A stretch of DNA of 64,000 bases from positions 124,001-188,000 of the forward strand of contig SNVD02009237.1 in the NCBI GenBank assembly GCA_013180625.2, read 5' to 3'. The translations under genes were made by a program, and so were the position numbers. Position 1 is the first letter of the stretch. Each line of letters starts with the position of its first letter. Of the stretch, positions 33,279 to 47,209 are shown in pieces. Source of the stretch: Boswellia sacra (Eukaryota; Streptophyta; Magnoliopsida; Sapindales; Burseraceae). The notes under the pieces were generated by a model. The model had not been told where the DNA came from. It ran no database searches and worked only from the letters and a program-made list of their open reading frames with translations.

Positions 33279-35261
33279 TATTGATTACTTCTAAGATCGT
33301 ACAAAGTTGAAGAGAATATTATGAGAGACAGGGCTGAGGCGACGGTGGGAGAGAGTGGTGGTGGTGGACCAAACGCTGGGTTGGTTTTGGTTGGAGACCA
33401 CTTCCTTCCTTTCTTTGTTTCCCCTCTCTTTAACGGGCTTCATCCCATCATGTTTTATTTCTTATAAGAAGGATTTAAATCTATACCCCTATTTTTGGGT
33501 TATTATTACATTAAATACCCTTGTGCTATTTTGTGTAATGAAAAATTGAAAATGCCAGCTATCCTGGTCTGTCCATGTGATTCACACGTGTTCAGATGTA
33601 GAAAATGGAATTTTGATTTCAATTTTTAATTAAAAATTGCACAAACGCTATCCTTATTCCTCAACTCCAGTTTTGGGTAGTCCACTCCATTTCAATTTTA
33701 ATGGATCATTGCTTTTGAACCCTAATCAATGTCCATCATGTGAGTAAGTTTCCTTATAGTTTCCTCATGTTTCCTCCTCCGTTATGGTCAAAGCAAGTTC
33801 CACTCTGTTCACATTTAACTCAACGGTAGTCTTAGCATGTGTCTAAAAGACACATATTAAACTTTAAAAAAATTGTATAAGTTCATTTACAATTTGTGTA
33901 TTTAATGATTTTATACAATATTTTAGAGAATTTATAGTTTTCAAGAAAATTCACATAATCTTTGAGAGAATTTACCTTATTTTTATGGCTTAACATGTGT
34001 CATTAAGGCACAAGTTAAGACTATCTTTGATCAAATAATAATTCAACATATACGACCAACCGAAACAAAAAAAAAAAATCTATACAATTTGAAAGAACAC
34101 AAATTTATTGGATGGATAAAAATAAAAAAAATTTAAATATATAAAGCGGGACTTATATATCTAATAACTTTATATCAATTCAGATTACATGAGTTTATTT
34201 ATATAAGTTAATTGTTTATCTAAAATTATTCTTATCTAAGCATTCAAAGTGCATATTTATTGATTTGATGATTAAAGGAAAGATCAAAGAATTTTAAAGT
34301 ATGCTAATTATATCATATTTCGTAAAACGTATTGTTCATTGGACGATGAATTTCTTTTATATGATTATGCTACTAAATGATTTAGGTTAATACATTAAAG
34401 ATTTTGTTTGGGATTTTAAAATTGGAAGGATTTGTTACAACAAAAGATTAATATAATTTGATTTGAGTATGCATAAGTAATTAACGGAAAGTTTGTTAGT
34501 TAAATACTTAAATGGAATTGAATGTTAGATAGTGTTAGTGCTGGAAGTAAGCGTCGGTGGCCTACAATGGAACATGACCTTTTCAAGGGGTGAGCTGGAA
34601 TTGGAACTTTCTCCTATTTTGTGCATGCAATATTAATAAGCATAAATGACATTTATACCCTCTAAAATTTTAAGAAATGAGAATTTCACTTTTTTAGTTT
34701 TATGAAATGATGATAATGACAATTTGTTCTTTTAATCATATAAACTAAAATGAAACTCAATACAATTTAAAAAGTGCAATTAAAATCTCTTATGTGATTA
34801 AAATTATAAGAAATTTCATAAAATTGAAATCTTTTGCAAACATAAAAATACAAAAAAAATAATAATGTGAAAAATAATCATTTATTGTAAAAAAGATATG
34901 CTCATCAAAAATTAAAAAATTAGTCGTTTTATTTTTAGAAATTTATGATAAAAGATTTTTTTTATATGTTATGTTTGTGCAATTGAATTTTCTAATTTTA
35001 TTAAAGTCTATGCTAATTTTTATGTTGAAAATAATGTTAGAGGTATTTTAGTCTCTACAATAAAAATAGGGGTCGTAATGTAGTTTATGAAACCATTGAG
35101 TTATCGTTTATTTAGCAAATCTTTAAGAGTGTCATTTTCTTTTTAATTTTTAAGATATCTAAAACTAAATTAAAGATAAGTAAATTTTTCCTACAAGATT
35201 GCATAAATTATGATATAAAGTAAATATTAATTGACACCAAAATTTATCAGAAGTAATTTGG
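33279..35261. other. Epimerase 5' leader and promoter side, then intergenic DNA
   Basis: 33279-33430 is probably the minus-strand leader of the epimerase (GA/CT-rich, short AG repeats). Beyond that the DNA is AT-rich with no recognised gene. Confidence 0.5.
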
Positions 35262-35434
35262 GGTGTGTTCGTTTATAAATCCGGTATTTTTGTTTTCAAT
35301 TGAATTTAGAAATATGTGGTTGATTTTGAATTATTTTGAATTTTGAAAAGGATATGTGATTGAGATTGAATATAAATTGCATTAGAAAATGTGCAACACA
35401 GAAAACAGGATTTGGATTCATAAACGAACAGAGC
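35262..35434. mobile_element. MITE, best copy of a three-member family
   Basis: Inverted ends GTTCGTTTATAAATCC (from 35266) and, inverted, GTTCGTTTATGAATCC (ending about 35430). The interior matches 26114-26286 and 5418-5563. I could not define a target duplication, so the superfamily is open. Confidence 0.7.
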
Positions 35435-37280
35435 TTTGATGTTCCCAAGAAAAAAATTCCTTAAGAGAAGTCACTGGTTATAAAAACTTAAATCAGTTGA
35501 GCTTGGTTCTACTTTCACAAATTATTAACAGAGTTCTATAATATTATTTTTGCATCTTTTTGACAAAATAGATTGACTTCAAGAACCCTAGTCTTGAAGA
35601 GATATTCTGAGTTTATTTACCTGTTAAATGTAATTTTTTATAAGTTTCAACATATATATGCATACAAAAATTCATATAATTATAAAAATCATTTGATCAA
35701 CTCAAACAATATTAGATAAATAAAATGACTGGCATCTCATCTTTTTAGAAAATTACTTAAATAATTTGCATCAGAAGATATTAGTTTTCCCTAATAAGTG
35801 TAATAACATATTAATAAAATACTTACCCGGTCGTATCATGATCATACGCATTTTGTTTTTAAAAATTTTCAAAATGTTAATTGGAGGAAAATTATCAATA
35901 ATTAAATCCATTAATTTTGGTTAATTATTCCAAAGCAAAATCAAAATTTTAAATCAACTTTTGCAATCAATATTTATTCTAGAGAGTGATTTTAGTTGTA
36001 TTTTATTTGTTTATTTTTTACATGTTATACACTAGCTAGCAGGTAATTTCGTTTATAACTATAATTTTTTTTGGAGATAATTTAAAGATTGAGGTTATAC
36101 GGACCCCAAAATATATTCTAAACACCTCATTTAACATTTAATTATTTTGAAATCTACTTTATAATTAACCCTATTTGAAAACCAAATACTCTTATTTAAT
36201 TTAATAAATTTATTATTTTAATTTTTTTATATGTTAATAAAATTTGATAACCTAATTTAGGATTAGATGGAGAAAGTAATTTCAGTGTAACTCAAATTTC
36301 TCATATAAAGTAACCATTTTTTTAAATTAAATTTTCTTTTGATTACCCAAATTGAGTTTCAGCTTCAATACAAGTTAATCTCTCTTAAAAGGATCGATGA
36401 TTTTGCTTTTTCATCACCCAAATCAAGTTCTAGTATAGGCCACGTTCCTCATCACAATCTCAAATTAATCGATCTCTTTTTGAAGTTGTATTTTAGGAAA
36501 ACTTTAGTATTTTACTAATTATTTTAGTGAAATTTTGTTCTTTTATATTTTGTCCCTAAGATAATTTGTATTATGGATGCCTTTGTAATTTATATTTTTA
36601 TTGAAACTAGGGGTCTTGAAAGCATAATAGGGATTCATATAGCCCTATCCTAATTTGAAATAACAATTGTTACTTGTATTTGGATGGTTAATTAAACATC
36701 TACCGAACTAAAGCTATTCTACTTTATATTAGGAAAAAAAAAACTGAAAAAAAAAGAATGAGAAACATTTACTGCCTTTCACTTTCACATCATGATTTAT
36801 CTATCAAATTTATTGAATTTCAAATGGGGTAGTGTGTTGTATCTCAATTTTACATGTTGACAAAACTATTTTGTCATTGGTCTATTACAACCAAAATATC
36901 AAATTGACAGTGATTAGCTCTTCAAACTGAAATTTTAATTTGCGTTTCAATTTTTTGCATTGATTCGTAACTTTTCATCAATAGTAATTATCCAATGATT
37001 GTTAAATGAAAATTGAAAATAGTTATTTTTAATATAATTTAGCGGGTTCATACCATTGATCATTGTTAATTAAAGATCATAGAGCAATATAAAAAAACTA
37101 TGTCGATCCAAGTATTTGGATGGTTAAGTTTGAATATTTTATATGTCATTAATCAAGTGTATTAATTTGAAATTTTGATTTTATCCTGACCCTATACCAT
37201 TTTAAAAATTACATCAACATTTGTTAAAAAAATTGAGACTCTTAAACCTACCTTTGATAAGCGGATACCGAATCTTTATT
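35435..37280. other. AT-rich intergenic DNA, nothing recognised
   Basis: No coding frame, RNA gene or ordered repeat could be supported. Confidence 0.6.
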
Positions 37281-37478
37281 GAGTAATGGTACTCTTACAA
37301 ATTACTTATACAAATTGACGTGATATGATATGATTTGATAAATAAATATAATGATTTAAAAAATATATATTAATAATAAATGACATTAATTAACATGAGT
37401 GATGTGACGATTATATAGGAATATTACACTAATTTGTATGTATGAATTTATATAAGTAGTTTGTATGAGTAGTATTAC
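37281..37478. mobile_element. Small MITE-like element with long inverted ends
   Basis: The left end agtaatggtactcttacaaa pairs with the inverted right end agtaatactactcatacaaa, extending imperfectly for about 50 bp. The target duplication is unclear. Confidence 0.5.
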
Positions 37479-40400
37479 TGATCTTTATTTAAGGGTTCTA
37501 ATCAATTATAAAAAATATTAAATTAATAAGAATCCAGTTACATTGATACAAGGACAAATTAAGAGTAAAGCATGTGAAAGACTTAAATTTTTAAGTTTAG
37601 TATGTTTATTCTTTTCTAATTACTAGTTGATACTACCACCGATTAATTGTCAGTATTAATGTATGAGATTATGTAAGATTCGAAGCTACCAAGCTCGACG
37701 ACCACCGACCTGTTGATATTTTCGTTATATTGGACAAAATGAAGGGCAATTCATAAAGATGGTACTTATCTCTTCAAAGCGATCTACATTCCCTTAATTG
37801 GCTCAAACCTTTGACAAAATTTTGAAGATTTATCCCGAAAATATTAATAATTTTTTATAAAAACACCTCATTCGACTTACTCCCACAACTTATAACATAT
37901 GGCGAGACCATTGAATGAATGTTTATCGTATCATATCATATGTTCACACGTTATTTATTTATTTTTAATTTTTACCCCTCTAATAATATTATGCAACATC
38001 ATATCAGATTATATAAAGAATAACGATGTTCATTTTAAATTATATTTTAAATTTTGTATTTTAAATTATGTGTATTCAATAATAATTGTAAGTGTATGTG
38101 TTGATGATATAATGACTTACCATATCATCTCATGATATAATCTGTAATCCATATATTTTTATTTATTATATATCAATTGACATAAAAATTTAGAAAATAT
38201 ATCATTATTCTTATTTAAAAGAAGTGGTAATCTTATCATATACTCTAAAGAAATTTATTAAGACTTAAAATGATATATCATTACGAATTTTAACGTAGAT
38301 TAATAATAGAATACGATGCTTATCTCAAATTATATTTCAAATTTTTTTGTCTCAAATAATGTATATTTAATTAATAATTATTATAATTGTTAAATAAATG
38401 AGTTATTAATATAATAAATGATGTGATAATTTTAAAATTATATTATATTATTTAAGATATATAATTTTAAAATAATTTTGAGAAGTATACCACCCTGCTC
38501 GCTTAGGGCGGTTTTAGAAATATTAGAGGAGGTCATTGGAATTTGCCATAAAACTAATTAATCAGTGAATTAATGATGGAAATGAATAGAGGTGGGGTGG
38601 GTTCCACCAAATGGGACCAAGTGTGTCTTTATCGAAGGAGGGTGCCCTGTTTTGGGGCTGTCCTGCCATTCGCCCTTATCATATTTCGTGAGACTACCGT
38701 CACTTTATCACATGGGAAGAGAGGGACGTATCTCTCCGCATTTTGACCATATTGGATATTTAATCAAACTCCTTTTTTTTTCCTTAAATTTTTAATAAAT
38801 ACTTAAAACAACTATGAATTTACTTGATATGATCATATTTATTATTTTTCATTTAAGTTGGATTCATTTTAAAATGGCCCATAACTATAAAAAATAAAAA
38901 AATAAAAAATCAGATCTGCAATAAGTTTGATATTCCAACTATCTATGTATAATGTTGTGGAAGAATCATATATATATTATGTGATTTATGATTGTACCGA
39001 TATATATAAATAGAAAAGATCTCTTTGCAATGAATGTTTATGTACCATGCAATCGGAAAGCTTCACATGGATGATACGTTGATTGAATGGTTATATACAT
39101 CTCATTATAGAGAAGATTTTGTCTGTGTTATTAAAGATTGGATATGTTAATGTATTCTGAATTCAAGCCTTAAACAAGGTGTGAATTGGCATCTCAACCA
39201 CCGTTTGTAGTTATTGTGTTAAGCAGATTTCACATTCTACTGCGTAGACTTGGAATCCAGAATTTTGTGCCTTATTTCAGCGTGCCCCGGGGCTGCAAAA
39301 AATGTTGACTAAGTAGTCGTATTTTTAAATTAATTTATTGTAAGATAAAATCTAGTCTCTTGTACTGGAGACAGATAATAGATGAGTACGAGGCTTTGGA
39401 CTACAGGGACAACTATTGAAAGTCAATGCAAATTTTTAGCCGTTTTAGGAGGACTTACCAACTCATTTATAAACTAAGTACTTATCTTTATATATATCAC
39501 AGCATATATCGTATAAATAAGTAAACAATACAACTTTTTTGGTGGCAATTAAATAATTTTATTTTAATTTTTCCAAATTAATTGATTGTTTGCAAAAATC
39601 TTTACATAACCTGCAGAAGGAAGACAAGTATATAAAAATTAATAGTTTTCAAATGTTTTTACTTTGTAAAAACAATCCATTTAAAACTTATTATCATTTT
39701 TCTTAAGAAAAAAAATAAAAAACTGAGCCACCTACCCATTTGATGTAGTGAAGATTTTAATTAAATACATAAAATTTGAGATTCAGAATAAAAGTACATA
39801 AAAAGATCTAAAATAAAATTATGAATATTACCAAAACTTTGAAAAAAACCATGAGACTTTGGCAAAATGATTTATGAAAATCTTTCATGCCACTGAAACG
39901 TTTCCAATTAACCAAATATGGGAGCTAATCAAACTCATGAATTTGAGGAAGAAAAAGTAATCAAAACAAAGAAAAGAACAATTAATGAAGGCAAGAGGCG
40001 GGACAAGCTCATGTGGGCAATGTTTAATGTCTATGATGACTAATTGACTCTCCACATGTGCTTCTATACTATGTGGCTAATTTTTTGAAGCACTAGAGAG
40101 AGCTAGAAAGATTTATATATGTAGGTCAGGTAACGTTATCTTTGTAGAATAATAATTTCTATGATTAGATATGCTTTTGAAAAGCAAAGAGAGAAGATGA
40201 TGTATGCTACGTTGGAGGTGGAGCCAATGCCTTGAAAGTCTCTGCCGTATCAATTCAAGCATTATATCAACTTGTGGGTCTTCCTTAAAATGTAATTTCC
40301 CATATGATATATAATTTATATATTGCGTTCGCTATTTGTACCCAAATAACTACTCTTGTAATCCATTTTCCCTTAAAATTCATTTATAAAATTTGAACCT

Positions 40401-43019
40401 TTTTTGAAATGAAAAAACAACCCGTTTATAGGTATTTTAAGTCACTTTCTTTTTAACTTTGCGCCAAAAATAAATTCTTACTGTTATTTGTGATTTCTTG
40501 TGTATTTTTTTGGTTGAAGGTAGAAGACGTGCTCTCAAGTTCGGCATCCAATGATCAAGATAAAATAATTGGAGAATTGATTAAAGAAAATCGACGGAAG
40601 ATTGTTGAAAGAAAATTCCATCGAGATTAATGTTCAACTTAGAAACATAGCTTTTCTTAATGATTAGATTAATGATCTCACATAATATATAATACTCTTC
40701 AATGTAATTCAAATATATTGTCAATAAGTACTTGTTCATGAAATTGTTGATATAAAGAAATTAGAGTTTACATATGGATGAACAAATAATGATCTTTAAT
40801 TTTTTTAAGTTTCTAATTGATATCCTTATTAGTAAATTAGCAATTTAGAATCTAATAATAAAATTAGTCTAAAAAAAACGTATTTAGAATAATAACCTGA
40901 TCCAAATAGCTTTATGAAGAGGCTTTCGAAACCAAAAAGTTTTTTTTTAATAAAAGTAAAATACTTTTTAATGTAGTTAAATCAGTAAGTCACATCATCA
41001 TTGATAATTGGATATACATGTCTCTTGATATATCTGTAAAGTTATTGCAGAGCGTATTGAGTAAATCACACGCATATTTGTGTGATTTAAAGAAGGGCGG
41101 GGTATTTTTGTCCAATTATATTAAATTTAATCGAATCTTAAAAAATTGAACATTAAAAATTGGGGTAATTAATGCAATTAACGTTTTATCTTGACAAAAT
41201 TTTGGGTAGAAGACTAACAAAATGAAGATATCCCATACAAATAATATGAAACTTTTGCCAGTTGCCTTTGAACAAAGAAAAGTCAATAAAATTTATCTAA
41301 GATTTTAGTTCTATTTAATTTAAGAAAATTATAAAAACAGGTAAAGAGAAAGCCGTGTAGGGGTTAGTAAAGGATGGGAAAATGACATGTCTCTCCCTCT
41401 CTTTCCAAATGTCTCTCTCGAAATTGTCGGCAGGCCTGCATGATATGAGAATAGGCTTCCAACGCGAGGACATTTCAATTGGAATGACTCCGTTCTGACG
41501 AGATATTATTATCTTCAATTAATTTGGCCTTTTCATTTATTTATTTATCAATTCCTACTTGTTGGTACATGCAAGAACCTTGCCCCGTCTTAAATGTGAA
41601 AATGATTACCTCCAGGTTGAATTGTCTGATATAAATAATATAAACTATTGGAATATGTTTACATATTATGAGAATGAAAACAACAAATTATTAAAATATT
41701 TAACAAAATTTAAATTAAATTATTAATTTAAATTCGTGACATCAACCAAAACTTGACGAAGAACTATTGAGTCAACATTAAATAATTATTTTTTGAGTTA
41801 AAATAAAATAATTTTTTTAACTTCTCTCTCATATCAATTGGATTAGAATGAATCAATTATTGAAATATTTAAGTCAAATTTTCATTAATAAAATAGTTGA
41901 CAAATAGAAACAATAACAAAAAATGTTTTTATAATTTATTAAAAAATTGACCCTTAAAAGAACAAAATATAAAAAAAATTTTAGACATTAATGAAATCCG
42001 AGAATAAAGTTTAATAATTTACATAAACATATCGCAAAACAGGGTTAGCGAAAAAAGTTTTGTGATCGATCTTTGTATTTTTTTTCTTTTTTAATTTAAA
42101 AAACAACCGCCCAATCACCTCTACTATTTTTATCCGTTGTCAATGTCTATTTTCTTTTCTCTCTTCACATTGCCCCTCATCATGCAACCCTTTATCTAGT
42201 TTAAAGCAATAATTTAAGTGTATCGTCATTTTATATAATTGAGCCAAACATTCTATATATATTATATTAGAGGGAAGGTCAAAATATTATTTCTATTAGG
42301 ACTTGTAACTACACTTTTATAATAAAATTTAGGCATATCACCGCCTTCTTTTCTTTGGATTATATGCATATACTTCAAAGGGAGAATATTAAATGGACTA
42401 ATTTTCTTGAGTATTCTCGACTTTTGTCTTAATATAGAACAAAAAATGTGCTTCTAGAAACCATTAAAAATTACCTTTTTAAGGGTTTGTTCGGAGTTAA
42501 AAGAGACTGCCTATGGTAATGAAATTTGTTAATTTTTTTTCTAGGAAAGAAGGATATATAAAATTAATATCAGAATCGCAAATCAAAACCTTAACACTTA
42601 ATGCATCTTGCCTGCCATGTTTGCTTCCTTTTGAGTATAGAATGAATCTTACGGGGTCAATATTCATTTTTATATTTGAATGTTTGCTACAAAATATAAA
42701 CTTTCATACCTGTAATCAATTCCAACCAAATTTGACCTCAACGTAATGTGATAGCTCGAGGGGGTATAAATTTTTTTTTTTTTTTGTAGGAATGACAAGA
42801 TGAATTCAAACTTGTATTTATTCTTCTCAAAAGAAAAAAAGAATCAAGTGATGTATTACCGCCGAAATTCATGAAATAGAATAATTATAAGCATGGTTAG
42901 CATGCTGCCAATAACGTCATGTGGCCTGAATTTTGACTTCACGGGCGGGATTGCTAGAAAGTAAAAAACTAACGTTCTATAAAAGAATTCAATCAAATTT
43001 CCACTATTTTACTAAGGTT
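37479..43019. other. Gene-poor AT-rich intergenic DNA
   Basis: Scattered open frames of 60-78 codons show no recognisable protein and no splice structure. A less AT-rich island at 38490-38740 also holds nothing I can identify. Confidence 0.55.
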
Positions 43020-43401
43020 TTAGAAATAATAATGAGATTAGTGCAGCAATCTTCGGATCGAAGGAAGCTTAGCTCACTGGGTATCCGAGAAGAATAGAAC
43101 CCAACAAAGAAAGTTCTATTCTCTTTTTGTAAGAACCAAATAATTTACGAATGTCTTCCAAATACACCCAAAAAAAAAAAGTTCTTTTAAAGGGCAAGGT
43201 AACCAAACTCAGTGTTTTGGCCCTCTCGTCTAATTACAAAACTAATAAAAATTTAACAAAAATAAATATACGGCTGACAGTTGTTTATAATTGATTAAAC
43301 AATTAAAAATAAACTACAGAAAAGTGAGAAATAAATTGCGGCATTGAGATAAAGCAAAAGACGCCAAATAATCAAGTCTTCATTGCTTCATTCTGTGTAG
43401 T
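43020..43401 (-). repeat. Probable 3' LTR region of a Ty3/gypsy element
   Basis: Lies directly downstream (minus strand) of the gypsy pol end and includes a purine-rich aagcgggggagaat near 43420. The partner LTR is not in the window, so the boundaries cannot be set. Confidence 0.35.
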
Positions 43402-43549
43402 TGCTGTATCTGTATTCTCCCCCGCTTAAAGGGAACTCGTCTTTCAGTTCACAGCAGTAGTTGGAGCATCAACATGGGCAAAATATTCAAAAATGTCAGC
43501 AACATTGAAAGTGTTAGATATTGGCAATGAAGAAAGAAGATCAATGACA
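43402..43549 (-). pseudogene. Ty3/gypsy pol C-terminus, fragment 1
   Basis: The minus strand reads ISNTFNVADIFEYF then TSSL.AGEN, the usual chromodomain-side end of gypsy integrase (STFNVADLF) and polyprotein tail. It continues from fragment 2 at 46429-46784 across the inserted elements. Confidence 0.65.
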
Positions 43550-43619
43550 TTGGGGGCAGAGGTAGGATTTTAATTTTGGGGGTCCAAAAATAAAACTATA
43601 TTACAAATTCAAGTAAAAA

Positions 43620-43629
<10 letters not shown>

Positions 43630-43650
<21 letters not shown>

Positions 43651-43653
43651 TTG
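43630..43653 (+). repeat. (TA)n microsatellite
   Basis: An uninterrupted TA run following a poly(A) stretch. Confidence 0.9.
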
Positions 43654-43898
43654 ATTAATTGATATAAATCATATAAAAGAAAGGAATAAAAGATACTCAT
43701 AATACAAATAATAAGTATGACACTTAATAATTCATTATCATTTATATACATATAAAAAATTTAATATATAGAATTATAATTCATTTCATAGTAAATTTAC
43801 ATTATATCTCATTTACATTTTTTTTGGAGGGGCCAATATGCAAATATCGATACATAAGATAGCAAAAACTTTTTTTACCCCTTCAAGGACCTACAGTT

Positions 43899-46379
43899 TA
43901 GGCTTGGAACCGGGGCAGGGCGGGTATGGGGCGGCAAGTATCCAGCCTCGTCCCGTTGCCCCTTTGCGGGGCAGGGCGGGTCGGGGCAAAAAATTTTTTG
44001 AGCAGATCCAGACCCCTTTATATTTTTACATCACACCCCTATAATCTTTATATTTTTCAACTTCATCCCCTCTAATATTTACATCTTTACAAATAACTCC
44101 CTTATCAATTTCTCATCATATCATTTATAACTATGATCATTTTTTAACAATCATAAAAATAATAAATCTTCAAACTAAAATCAAAATGGTTGTATATTAC
44201 CATTTGATTTTATTAGTAATAATGTTACATATTCCATTAGAAATAATGTTAAAAGTTTATTATTGCTTGTAAATTAGTTAATTGACAATTTTTAAAATAG
44301 TTGATAATACAATTAAATAATTTTTCAATGACATGTTCATTTAATTTCAATTTAATAATAGTAATAATATGATTGGTATATACCAAATAATTAATATTAT
44401 AAATATTTATGAAATATTAATAATTTATTAACTAATTTAAATTACGATAAATCATATATTTAAAGTTATAAGATTATTTTTATCATATTTCTATTTACAT
44501 ATTTAGAAAATAATATATTGATTATATTAAACATATACATTTTTAAAATAATATTGTTAATATTGTAATAATTTAAATACTATTTAGTAATCTATATCAA
44601 GATTGTATATGTTATGCAAATTTAATCACTATAAAATACAAATATTTAATTACCATTTGATTTTATTAGTAATAATGTTACATGCTTTATTAAAAAATAA
44701 TGTTAAAAATGTATTATTCTTGTAAACTAGTTAATTAACACTTTTTAATAGTATGTTGATTTAATTTCAATCTAATAATAGTAATAATATGATTTGTATA
44801 TACTAATTAATTAACATTATATGTATTTATGAAACATTAATAATTAATTAATTAATTTAAATTAAGATTTTACGATAAATCATATATTTAAGGTCATAAG
44901 ATTATTTTTATCCTATTTTTATTTACATATTTGGGAAATAATATATTGATTATATTAAAGATATACATTTTTAAAATAATCATGTTAATATTGCAATAAT
45001 TTAATTAGTACTTAGTAATCTATATCAAGACTGTATATATTATACAAATTTAATTATTATAAAATATAAATATTTAATTACCATTAATTGTCATTTAATT
45101 ATATTAGTAATAATGTTACATACTTGATTAGAAATAATGTTAAAAGTATATTATTGCTTATAAATTATTTAATTGATAATTTTTTAAATAGTTGATAATA
45201 CAATTAAATAAATTTTTAATAACATGTTGATTTAGTTTCAATCTAATAATAGCAATAATATTATTGACATATACCAAATAATTAACATTATATGTATTTA
45301 TGAAACATTAATAATTAAATTAATTAATTTAAATTAAGAATTTACGATAAATCATATATTTAAGGTTATAAGATTATTTTTATCCTATTTTTATTTACAT
45401 ATTTGAGAAATAATATATTGATTATATTAAAGATATATATTTTTAAAATAATAATGTTAATATTGCAATAATTTAATTAGTACTTAATAATCTATATTAA
45501 GATTGTATATATTATACAAATTTAATTACTATAAAATACAAATTTAATTACCATTAATTGTTATTTAATTATATTAGTAATAATGTTACATACTTGATTA
45601 GAAATAATGTTAAAAGTATATTATTACTTATAAATTATTTAATTGATAATTTTTTAAATAGTTGATAATACAATTAAATAAATTTTTAATAACATATTGA
45701 TTTAGTTTCAATCTAATAATAGCAATAATATTATTGACATATACCAAATAATTAACATTATATGTATTTATGAAATATTAATAATTAAATTAATTAATTT
45801 AAATTAAGAATTTACGATAAATCATATATTTAAGGTTATAAGATTATTTTTATCCTATTTTTATTTACATATTTGAGAAATAATATATTGATTATATTAA
45901 AGATATATATTTTAAAAATAATCTTATTAATATTGCAATAATTTAATTAGTACTTAATAATCTATATCAATATTGTATATGTTATACAAATATTTTATTT
46001 TGTCATTATAATATGATGAAATTTATGTTAATATACCAAAAAATGTTAATTATTAATTAAAATGTCATTTTTATTAAAGTATTTGTATTATTTGTAAAAT
46101 TATTAAGAATTTATATATATGAAAAGTTTAACAAATATAACCTAAAAAATTACATAACAGTTCTAAACTTTAAAAATTTTATAAATACACCCTTAACCTT
46201 GCGGGGCGGGGCGGGGCGGGTCTACGGGTCCAAATGGCTGGACCCGGACCTGGACCCGGACCCGCCCCGGCAGGGGCAGAAATTTTCTGCCCCAGACTCA
46301 CCCTTATGAATGCTTGACCGCCTCGTTGGACCGGGTCTGGCCGGGTCCGTGGTGGGTCCGGGGCAAATGCCCAAGCCTA
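43899..46379. mobile_element. Non-autonomous hAT element (hAT-2, 2481 bp)
   Basis: The ends are TAGGCTTGG and inverted TAGGCTTGG. The target duplication CTACAGTT is perfect on both sides (43891-43898 and 46380-46387). The ends carry GC-rich subterminal repeats (gcggggcggg, gacccgg) around a very AT-rich interior of tandem repeats. It has no transposase. It shares termini with hAT-3, so both probably used one transposase source. Confidence 0.93.
44201..46000. repeat. Four tandem units of about 450 bp inside hAT-2
   Basis: Units start near 44201, 44651, about 45083 and about 45551, each with attagtaataatgttacat. Units 3 and 4 are nearly identical, and units 1 and 2 are more diverged. Confidence 0.85.
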
Positions 46380-46428
46380 CTACAGTTAGAGCCAAGAGAC
46401 CCGAGCCCCCCTAGACTGAAACATAGGT

Positions 46429-46784
46429 TCGCCGTTGATAACATAGGCATTGTCACTAATCTTGTGCTACACATGGAAAGGACCAAGCTTGGGTGGCTGC
46501 AACTTGTTATAAGTGCATGCCCACAAGAAATCTTTCTTTGCGAAGATGCACCATAACTAAGTCACCTTCTTGGACACTTTGGGTCGACGATGCTGGTCAG
46601 CATAGAACTTATACTTAGCATACGATTCAAAGAGCTCACAATTGACTTGATTATGAATTTGGACAGCTTGGTCTACAAAATCCATAGCACCTTTGGACTT
46701 GAAATGAGGAAGATCAACCAAATCAACAGATTGATTAGGAGGGTTGGTATATACTATAGCAAATGGGACAAGACCTGTGGAGCA
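46429..46784 (-). pseudogene. Ty3/gypsy integrase, fragment 2
   Basis: The minus strand has the frame 46805-46557 with CSTGLVPFAIVYTNPPNQSV and DLVDLPHFKSKGAMDFVDQA, which is the integrase C-terminal part, then VMVHLRKERF and DNAYVI toward fragment 1. hAT-3 separates it from fragment 3. Confidence 0.75.
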
Positions 46785-47209
46785 GTTTGAATTAGGCTTG
46801 GGCATTTACCCCGGCCCCACCACTGACCCGGCCGGACCCGGTCCAACGGGGCGGGTCCGGATCACTGTAAAGGGCGGGTACGGGGCTGCATAGAGTCTGT
46901 CCCGTCCGGGACGGGTCCGGGGCCAGGTCTTTCCTCTAGACCCATTGGACCCGCCCCGCCCCGCACAGTTAAGGGTATAAATGAAAAAAATTCAAAATAT
47001 AGGGACTTAGAGTAATTTCAGGGGGTTATTTTGTTAAATTTTAATATATAGGAACTTTCAGAATATATTTGTTATTTATTTTTTTTTGGATTTTTGGCCG
47101 TGACGTAAGCATGTTGATGATATTGTATGAAATTATGATGGACTTAAAAGAAATATTGTGGGTGATGAGATTGAAAAATATAAATATTATGGGGTGTAAA
47201 TGAAATTTT

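Larger units (their letters stand above)
43550..46428. mobile_element. Unclassified element inside the gypsy fragment, possibly MULE-like
   Basis: Sequences at 43550 (gggggcagaggtaggatttt) and 46428 (gcccccctagactgaaacat, then ggttcgccgt) interrupt the gypsy frame. The flanks caatgacat and tgataacat match at 6 of 9 bases, all differences being transitions, which would fit an old 9-bp target duplication. It was later split by hAT-2. No transposase is visible. Confidence 0.4.

Noticed and set aside
38490..38790. Relatively GC-rich island in the intergenic region, considered as a gene or RNA gene
   Set aside because: The 67-codon frame has no recognisable motif, and no tRNA-like or splice structure could be found.
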